The notes beneath the pieces are model-generated. The model was not told where the DNA came from. It saw only the letters and a program-made list of their open reading frames with translations, and did not search any database. DNA of 6,874 bases from Acidobacteriota bacterium (GTDB taxonomy: Bacteria; Acidobacteriota; UBA4820; DSQY01), in the NCBI GenBank assembly GCA_021814085.1, contig JAKAJA010000101.1, positions 1 through 6,874 of the forward strand. The letters are read 5' to 3'. The translations under genes and the position numbers were made by a program. Shown here in pieces: positions 1 to 4,843 of this stretch (the first letter of the stretch is position 1; each line of letters opens with the position of its first letter).

Positions 1-1
1 G

Positions 2-235
2 TCCCTGGCGGCGATGAACGACCTTGCCGTGGCCAGCAAGGTGAGGGCCACCCTCGTCTGCAATCCTTCCACCGTGGACCTCGAGTTGGACGTCACGGCC
101 CACGGGGACTCCGTGTCTATAAAGGGCAGCATCAGGGGCAGGACGCAGATCGCCGAAATCCGGGACCTGGCGCGGAAGGCGGCCGAGGGACGAGCGTTGG
201 ATCTGGAAGGGCTGGTGCAGAGGCCAGATCTATAG
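2..235 (+). CDS. C-terminal fragment of a BON-domain protein, probably cytidylate-kinase-like (5' end outside window)
   Basis: The reading frame is open from the left edge (codons begin at base 2) and stops at TAG 233-235, giving 77 visible residues. There is an internal ATG at 14, but the frame continues upstream without a stop and no ribosome binding site precedes that ATG, so I read this as the tail of a longer gene. The visible part looks like a BON domain: a helix with VASKVRATL, then alternating strands with LDVTAHGDSVSIKGSI, then a second helix. It aligns with residues about 193-262 of the protein at 4844-6349: both have SL-x-AM-x-D, then VR-x-x-L, a Thr about six residues on, and a V-x-I strand. 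That suggests a second cytidylate-kinase-like/BON protein, but the kinase part is not visible. Unlike the downstream copy, this one ends right after the BON-like region, with no linker and no membrane helices. Confidence 0.6.
   Translation, partial: SLAAMNDLAVASKVRATLVCNPSTVDLELDVTAHGDSVSIKGSIRGRTQIAEIRDLARKAAEGRALDLEGLVQRPDL
198..232 (+). repeat. Inverted repeat at the end of the first gene
   Basis: GATCTGG at 200-206 pairs exactly with CCAGATC at 224-230 around a 17-base loop. A G-T wobble (199/231) and a T-A pair (198/232) extend the stem up to the stop codon. No run of T follows, so this is not an intrinsic terminator. It lies inside coding sequence and could be chance, or a structure that slows ribosomes or protects the 3' end of a processed transcript. 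Confidence 0.3.
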
Positions 236-315
236 GGGTAGTCGGGGTGCGTGCCTAGGTCTCCCATGGCCGTCGCGCCGGCGAGACAGCGTGTCAGGGC
301 AGGTCGTGATGAATC

Positions 316-324
316 GGGGGGGAA
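316..324 (+). promoter_or_regulatory. Ribosome binding site of the first permease
   Basis: A seven-G run followed by AA lies one base before ATG 326. This purine-rich tract, together with the family-typical N-terminus that follows, decides the start at 326 over the upstream in-frame ATG at 251. The latter would add 25 residues of Arg/Pro/Ala-rich sequence unlike the start of a membrane protein. The rest of the 236-325 gap shows no clear promoter or gene. Confidence 0.6.
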
Positions 325-325
325 C

Positions 326-1240
326 ATGAACATATTTCTTCCGGTCGCTGGCATCAGCATCAACCTCTTCGTTCTCATCGGGGCGGGGGCGCTGGTGGGC
401 TTCATGTCCGGAATGTTCGGCGTGGGAGGCGGCTTTCTCCTCACGCCCATCCTCATGATGATAGGCATTCCGCCCACCGTGGCGGCAGCTTCCGACTCCT
501 GCCAGATCGTGGGCGCCTCGGCCTCGGGCGCGGCCGCCCACTTCAGGCTGGGCAACGTGGATCTGAAGCTCGGGAGCATCCTTCTTCTTGGCGGGCTGGC
601 GGGCGCCGCCGTGGGCGTGCAGATCATCAAGGTGCTGAGGCGGATGGGAAATGCGGACTTCGTCATCGTGGTGACGTACATCGTCGTGCTGGGGAGCATC
701 GGTACGTTCATGTTCATCGAGAGCCTGCAGAGCCTCAGGCGGGGGAGCATGGTCGCCAAGCACCGGCCCGAGGGGCGAAAGCGAAGCATCCTCTCGAAGC
801 TTCCCATGCACATGGAATTTCCAAGGTCCGGCGTCCAGCACTCCGTGCTGGTTCCCTTCCTCCTCTGCGCCCTGGTTGGAATTCTGGCGGCGATCATGGG
901 AGTGGGCGGCGGGTTCATCATGGTTCCCATGATGGTTTACCTCCTGCGGATGCCCATGCACGTGGCGGTGGGGACGGACCTCTTCCAGATACTCTTTACC
1001 TGCGCGGGGGTGACCTTCATGCAGGCCATGTCCAACCACACGGTGGACATCGTCCTGGCCATCCTGCTCATGGTGGGCTCCACCATCGGCGCTCAAATCG
1101 GGGCCCGCGTGGGAAAACGCCTCCGGGGGGACCAGCTCAAGATCCTGCTGGCGTCCATCGTCATTCTGGTGATGGTGAAAATGGCCATCGGGCTAGTGGT
1201 GACGCCCTCTAACCTCCTCTCCTTCGCGAAGGGGCACTAG
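326..1240 (+). CDS. TauE/SafE-family (TSUP) membrane permease
   Basis: This 304-residue integral membrane protein belongs to the sulfite exporter TauE/SafE (TSUP) family. Known or proposed members export sulfite, sulfoacetate or related small anions across the inner membrane. Two homologous halves are visible. Each starts with a glycine-rich motif: LVGFMSGMFGVGGGF-LLTP at about residues 23-41, and LVGILAAIMGVGGGFIMVP at about 183-201. Hydrophobic segments lie near 11-30, 34-50, 83-104, 112-132, 173-191, 195-208, 214-232, 239-259 and 271-293. Residues 134-170 form a long basic loop containing LPMHMEFPRSGV, which joins the halves and is probably cytosolic. The motif SDSCQIVGASASGAAAHFRLGNVDLKLG-like stretch at 56-83 is characteristic of this subgroup. 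Length is normal for the family. The next gene starts one base after the stop, so translation is likely coupled. The family call is firm; the substrate is unknown, and sulfite should be taken only as the family label. Confidence 0.9.
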   Translation: MNIFLPVAGISINLFVLIGAGALVGFMSGMFGVGGGFLLTPILMMIGIPPTVAAASDSCQIVGASASGAAAHFRLGNVDLKLGSILLLGGLAGAAVGVQIIKVLRRMGNADFVIVVTYIVVLGSIGTFMFIESLQSLRRGSMVAKHRPEGRKRSILSKLPMHMEFPRSGVQHSVLVPFLLCALVGILAAIMGVGGGFIMVPMMVYLLRMPMHVAVGTDLFQILFTCAGVTFMQAMSNHTVDIVLAILLMVGSTIGAQIGARVGKRLRGDQLKILLASIVILVMVKMAIGLVVTPSNLLSFAKGH

Positions 1241-1241
1241 C

Positions 1242-2033
1242 ATGAGCGGAACCACATCAGGCCGATTCCGGCGTCTCTTCCTGGCCTGTGTCGCGAGCGC
1301 GGCCGCGGTCGGGGCCGCCGCCGGCGCGCCCACCCTGGCCCTCCGGCCCTCCGTCATCGAGATGGGGACCTTCTACGACGGGGCAACCGTAAGGATCTCG
1401 GGGACCGTCGCGGAGGGCAGCCAGGTGGCCGTGGTTATCCGCGGCCCAGAGATCGAGGAATCGTTCAACAAGACCGCAAAGGCAGGCCCCATTTGGATCA
1501 ATGAGGGTAAGGTCCACGTGTCCGGAGTGCCGTCGCTGTTCATCTGCTTTTCCAGCGCGCCCATGGAGCGGATGCTGAACCGTGCCGAGCTCGACGGGAA
1601 CCAGCTCGACGAGGCGGCGATCAGGGGCCAGATGATCATCCGCCCGCCCTCCATGGACCAGCCCATCATCCGCGCGAACTACCTCACCCTCAAGCGTCAG
1701 CAGGGGACGTTCGGCGTGGTGGAAGGTGTGGTCAGGATGGACAAAGGCGAGGCGGGGCGGGTCTCCTTCAGCCTGGATCTCCCTTGGCCGAAGCGGGCGG
1801 CTCCAGCGGCTTACCAGGTCAGCCTCTATGAATGCCGAGACGGCCGGGTGAGCGCGCAGGTATCCGCCCCACTCGAGGTGAGGGAGGTGGGATTCCCCTT
1901 GGAGCTCGCCCGGATGGCGAAGGAGAAGGCAGCCCTCTACGGAGCCTTGTGCGTCCTCATAGCCATGGTGGCCGGGTTCGGCATCGATTTCACCGTCACC
2001 AAGCTCGGGAAGAGCAACCTGGCTGGCCATTAA
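1242..2033 (+). CDS. TIGR02186/Alph_Pro_TM-like protein, exported and anchored by a C-terminal helix
   Basis: The 263-residue product has an N-terminal signal peptide: basic RFRR at 8-11, a hydrophobic Ala-rich core at about 12-27, and an Ala-Gly-Ala cleavage-type site near 27-29. A soluble region of about 200 residues follows, mostly predicted beta strand. It contains IEMGTFYDGATVRISGTV, GPIWINEGKVHVSGVPSLF and a final FPLELARMAKEKAALYG. One membrane helix lies at about 231-248, followed by a short basic tail. The expected topology is a periplasmic domain anchored in the inner membrane from its C-terminus. The order 'strand with Gly-x-Thr, W-x-N, VPSxF, C-terminal helix' matches my memory of TIGR02186 (Pfam Alph_Pro_TM), a family of unknown function often found beside TauE/SafE permeases. 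Here it follows such a permease by a single base, supporting a partnership, for example as a periplasmic partner of the permease (inferred). The ATG at 1242 is preceded by GAAGGGG as a plausible binding site. Confidence 0.72.
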   Translation: MSGTTSGRFRRLFLACVASAAAVGAAAGAPTLALRPSVIEMGTFYDGATVRISGTVAEGSQVAVVIRGPEIEESFNKTAKAGPIWINEGKVHVSGVPSLFICFSSAPMERMLNRAELDGNQLDEAAIRGQMIIRPPSMDQPIIRANYLTLKRQQGTFGVVEGVVRMDKGEAGRVSFSLDLPWPKRAAPAAYQVSLYECRDGRVSAQVSAPLEVREVGFPLELARMAKEKAALYGALCVLIAMVAGFGIDFTVTKLGKSNLAGH

Positions 2034-2135
2034 TGAGTTGTCCGGTCCCGCGTCCGTCCGCCTCGGCTTCGTGGCGTGAGGTGCCCCAAAGCCCGCGTGA
2101 ACGAGGGCGACCTCTGGCGCAATGCATTCCGTCAT

Positions 2136-2142
2136 GGGAAAG
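2136..2142 (+). promoter_or_regulatory. Likely ribosome binding site deciding the start of the phosphotransferase-like gene
   Basis: GGGAAAG lies seven bases before ATG 2150. It supports that start over the in-frame ATG at 2033, which overlaps the previous stop as TAATG. From 2033 the product would gain 39 residues rich in Pro, Ser and Arg with no family resemblance, and the codons between 2033 and 2149 are less GC-biased at the third position than those of the gene. The 2034-2149 gap holds nothing else recognisable apart from a palindrome AATGCATT at 2121-2128. Confidence 0.45.
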
Positions 2143-2149
2143 TAACCCC

Positions 2150-4702
2150 ATGTGCGCATGGTGGCGTAGGGCTCGCGAAGAAAAGACCGCCGAGCGGGCC
2201 GAGGCCGAAATCCGGGAGAAGTACGGCAGCTTTAAAGAGCTCCTTACCCTCAACAACGATTGTCTCGAGCTCGTTGCGGGGCTGCAGGAGGACCTCCAGT
2301 TCGCCCTCCCCCGAAGCGAGGTTCTGGAGGATCGCCTTCCGGCCATCTTCCAGAAGGTCGGGGTCATCGTCAGCTCTCTTGAAAAGCTCTTGGGCAGGCG
2401 CCAACCCGCGCTCTGGAAGGCGCTCGCCGCGCAGCGGAGCGAAGTGGAAGGCTCGGTAGCGATCGACCCTTCCATGAGCGCGCCGAGGATGTCGGCATGG
2501 CTGTCCGAAGTCGACTCCGGGATGGCCCGCGAGGTGGGGGGAAAGGCGGCAAGCCTGGGAGAGGTGCGCAACGTTCTGGGACTGCCCGTTCCCAATGGCT
2601 TCGTGATCACGACGGAGTCCTACTGGCGCTTCGTGGGCATCCCCATGTGGCGTGAGATCAGGGACACCGTCATGAGCCTTGACCTGGACGACCTCCACGA
2701 GTTTCAGCCCGCCGCCGGGCGCCTCGCTTCGCTCGTCATGGGAGCGGCCCTGCCCAGGGCCGTAGAGGTGGCCATCGAGGAGCGTTCAAAGGCGCTTCCC
2801 ATTTCAGGCATCGGCTTGGCGGTCCGTTCCAGTGCCGTGGGTGAGGGTGGCGCCAGAACCTTCGCGGGCCAGTTCAACAGCATCATCAACGCACCCGTCG
2901 CGCAGGCGGTGGATGCCTACAGGCAGGTCGTGGCCAGCCGCTTCAGCGCCAGGGCTCTGTCTTACAGGCTCACCACGGGCTCTACCGACGTGGAAAGCCC
3001 CATGGCGGTCCTGTTCATGCCTGCCCTGAGGGCCCGTGCCGCGGGAATCCTCTACACCCGGGACCCCGGCGATCCAAGGAAGGACGCGGCGTGGGTCGCG
3101 GCGACCCGGGGGCTGGCTCTGGACGTGGCAAGCGGCCAGACCGCGGCGGACCTGTTCGTGGTTTCGAGGCGGGGGGCGCACACGGTGCTGGACCGGCGCA
3201 TCGTCCAGAAAGGGGCGCGAATCCAGGCGGCCCCCGGGGGCGGGCTCACCTTGGAACAAGCGGACCCCTCCGAGGCCTCACTCCCCAGCCTCCACACGGA
3301 GGATCTCCAGATCCTGGCCGAATGGGCCGTCCTGCTGGAGGACCACTTCAAGGCACCCCAGGATGTGGAATGGCTCCTCGACGAGTCGGGGGACCTCTGG
3401 ATACTGCAAACCCGGGATCTCTCCACCGCCGACCCAAGGCGGCGGCAGCGGGCTAAGCCGCGCGGGGAACCGATCGTATCGGGCGGGCAGACGGTTTACC
3501 CGGGCCGCGTCTCCGGGCCGGCCTTCATCGTAGAGGACCCGCAGGACCTCGGCCGGACCCCCAACGGTGCGCTGCTGGTCATGCGCCGGCCGTCGCCGGA
3601 AATCGTGGAGGCCTTCCCGCGCATCGTGGGACTCGTGGCGGAGGGCGGGAACATCACGGGCCACGGCGCCGCCCTGCTGAGGGAGTTCAAGATCCCCTCG
3701 GTGTTTCAGATGAAGGGCCTGCTCGAAAGGACCTCGGTGGGTGCCCCGCTGAGCTTGGACGCCATCCAGCCAAGGTTGTTCGAGGGCCTCCTCTGGGCAG
3801 GAGGGCAGGCGGATGCGACCCTCCCGACGAGGCACCTCCCCAGGGCCACGAATCCCATCCAGCGCCGCCTCCTAAAACTCAACCTCGTGGACCCCTCCTC
3901 CGTTGGTTTCCGGCCTTCGGGGTGCCGGTCCGCCCACGATGTCCTCCGGTACTGCCACGAGAAGGCCATAGAGGCAATGTTCGCCGTCAGCGACCTGGAG
4001 CTGGAGCGCGGCGCGAGGTCATCCAGGAGGCTGATCGCCCCCATTCCCGTGAATCTCCACGTTCTCGATTTGGGGGGAGGGCTCTCCGCGGCCGACGCAG
4101 GCGCCAGCGACATCACGCCCGAGCAGATCACCTCCGTGCCCTTCCGTGCCCTCTGGATGGGAGTGAGCCATCCCGACGTCCGATGGAACCGGGACATGGG
4201 GGCGAGCCTTCGAGGGATCGCCTCCGTCATGGCCAGTTCCCTGTCTTCCCACTCGCCGCAGCGAGCCCTGGGAGAGAGGAGCTACCTGTTGGTGGCGGAG
4301 GACTACATGAACCTCAACGCGAGGCTCGCCTACCATTACTCCCTCGTTGACGCCTGCGTTTCTGATTCGGCAAACAAGAACTACATCTCCTTCCGCTTCG
4401 CCGGAGGCGGGGCAAGCCGGGAGAGGCGCGCCCTCAGGGCGTGCTTCATTGAAGCGTGCCTGGCGCACTACGGGTTCACGGTCGAGCGGCGAGGGGACAT
4501 TGTCAACGCGTGGTTCAAGAAGGGTGAGGCCGGGGAAACGGGGGCCAAGCTCGACATCCTGGGGCGTCTCCTGGCCTCCTCCGGCCAGTTGGACATGTAC
4601 ATGGGTGGAGAACACGCCATGAGGTGGTACGTTCAGCAGTTCGTGGCGGGAAACTACGCCTTTCGGACCGAGGAGACGGGAGAGGCTCCGCCCGCCGGCT
4701 AG
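2150..4702 (+). CDS. PEP/pyruvate-binding (PPDK-N type) ATP-grasp and phosphohistidine protein without a TIM barrel
   Basis: The 850-residue protein is cytosolic, with no signal peptide or membrane helix. Residues 1-110 are charged and helical. Residues about 115-425 form a PPDK/PEP-synthase-type ATP-binding domain: GGKAASLGE at 130-138 with VPNGFVITT at 147-155, LAVRSSAVGEGG at 223-234 with TFAGQFNSI at 237-245, GILYTRDPGD at 299-308, and PQDVEW at 403-408 with LQTRDL at 419-424. K131, R226, E407, Q420 and R422 match positions that bind ATP in PPDK, so the site looks intact. Residues about 440-545 are the swivelling PEP-utiliser domain. NITGHGAALLREFKIPS at 501-517 puts H505 where the phosphorylated histidine is. 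The PEP/pyruvate TIM barrel of PpsA or PPDK is absent. Instead residues about 570-850 form a different domain with SAHDVLRYCHEKAIEAMF at 594-611, NYISFRFAGGG at 744-754 and LDMYMGGEHAMRWY at 814-827. The layout recalls rifampin phosphotransferase, which also lacks the barrel, but the acceptor is unknown. It probably autophosphorylates on H505 and passes phosphate to an unidentified acceptor. Confidence 0.82.
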   Translation: MCAWWRRAREEKTAERAEAEIREKYGSFKELLTLNNDCLELVAGLQEDLQFALPRSEVLEDRLPAIFQKVGVIVSSLEKLLGRRQPALWKALAAQRSEVEGSVAIDPSMSAPRMSAWLSEVDSGMAREVGGKAASLGEVRNVLGLPVPNGFVITTESYWRFVGIPMWREIRDTVMSLDLDDLHEFQPAAGRLASLVMGAALPRAVEVAIEERSKALPISGIGLAVRSSAVGEGGARTFAGQFNSIINAPVAQAVDAYRQVVASRFSARALSYRLTTGSTDVESPMAVLFMPALRARAAGILYTRDPGDPRKDAAWVAATRGLALDVASGQTAADLFVVSRRGAHTVLDRRIVQKGARIQAAPGGGLTLEQADPSEASLPSLHTEDLQILAEWAVLLEDHFKAPQDVEWLLDESGDLWILQTRDLSTADPRRRQRAKPRGEPIVSGGQTVYPGRVSGPAFIVEDPQDLGRTPNGALLVMRRPSPEIVEAFPRIVGLVAEGGNITGHGAALLREFKIPSVFQMKGLLERTSVGAPLSLDAIQPRLFEGLLWAGGQADATLPTRHLPRATNPIQRRLLKLNLVDPSSVGFRPSGCRSAHDVLRYCHEKAIEAMFAVSDLELERGARSSRRLIAPIPVNLHVLDLGGGLSAADAGASDITPEQITSVPFRALWMGVSHPDVRWNRDMGASLRGIASVMASSLSSHSPQRALGERSYLLVAEDYMNLNARLAYHYSLVDACVSDSANKNYISFRFAGGGASRERRALRACFIEACLAHYGFTVERRGDIVNAWFKKGEAGETGAKLDILGRLLASSGQLDMYMGGEHAMRWYVQQFVAGNYAFRTEETGEAPPAG

Positions 4703-4710
4703 ATTTCGAA

Positions 4711-4727
4711 CCGGACGTGTGGTCCGG
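4711..4727 (+). repeat. Short perfect hairpin after the phosphotransferase-like gene
   Basis: CCGGAC at 4711-4716 pairs with GTCCGG at 4722-4727 around a five-base GTGTG loop, nine bases after the stop codon. The following bases are GC- and purine-rich with no T run, so it does not fit an intrinsic terminator. It may stabilise the upstream message after processing or partly attenuate transcription. A six-pair stem could also be chance in GC-rich DNA. Confidence 0.4.
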
Positions 4728-4795
4728 CGGAGGGGAAGGCACTATCATCTGAGAACGGGGAGAGGTCGGGGCGCGCCAGGGGAGCCTCAGGCCAT

Positions 4796-4831
4796 ATGCC
4801 GCTTCCTGTTCGCGGACTGGCAAAGCGGCAT
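4796..4831 (+). repeat. 9-bp inverted repeat just before the ribosome binding site of the kinase-like gene
   Basis: ATGCCGCTT at 4796-4804 is the exact reverse complement of AAGCGGCAT at 4823-4831, separated by 18 bases. The right arm ends two bases before the G-rich ribosome binding site at 4833-4840. In RNA this would be a nine-pair stem capable of affecting access to the binding site; in DNA the half-sites could be an operator. The left arm holds an in-frame ATG at 4796, which is not taken as the start because the better binding site and the family N-terminus are at 4844. Confidence 0.45.
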
Positions 4832-4832
4832 C

Positions 4833-4840
4833 GGGGGGAG
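4833..4840 (+). promoter_or_regulatory. Ribosome binding site of the kinase-like gene
   Basis: GGGGGGAG lies three bases before ATG 4844 and sets the start so that the protein begins MPIIFVCGVPFGGG, a hydrophobic strand leading into the nucleotide-binding loop as expected for the family. The alternative ATG at 4796 would add 16 basic residues before that strand and sits inside an inverted repeat. Confidence 0.6.
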
Positions 4841-4843
4841 ACT

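Noticed and set aside
251..325. Earlier ATG for the first permease
   Set aside because: It adds 25 polar residues before a typical TSUP N-terminus; the strong G-rich binding site is directly before ATG 326.
230..1096. 288-codon open frame on the - strand
   Set aside because: It lies antisense to the TSUP permease; its translation is rich in His, Asp, Gly and Arg with no domain, the usual shadow of a GC-rich gene.
2111..2128. A sigma-54-type promoter around TGGCGCAATGCATT
   Set aside because: The GG and GC elements do not have the required ten-base spacing, so the resemblance is superficial.
1832..2149. Upstream extension of the phosphotransferase-like frame to an ATG at 1832
   Set aside because: It would overlap the preceding gene by about 200 bases and encodes Arg/Gly/Pro-rich shadow sequence; the family-like N-terminus begins at 2150.
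1257..2159. 300-codon open frame on the - strand
   Set aside because: It is antisense to the signal-peptide protein, with His/Gly/Asp/Arg-rich composition and no recognisable motif.
2150..4702. Calling this gene ppsA or ppdK
   Set aside because: The PEP/pyruvate TIM barrel is missing, so neither reaction can be assumed despite the shared ATP and His domains.
4703..4843. An intrinsic terminator or a small gene in the 141-base gap
   Set aside because: The hairpin at 4711-4727 has no T run after it, and the short open frames here have no family-like sequence and overlap the next gene in another frame.
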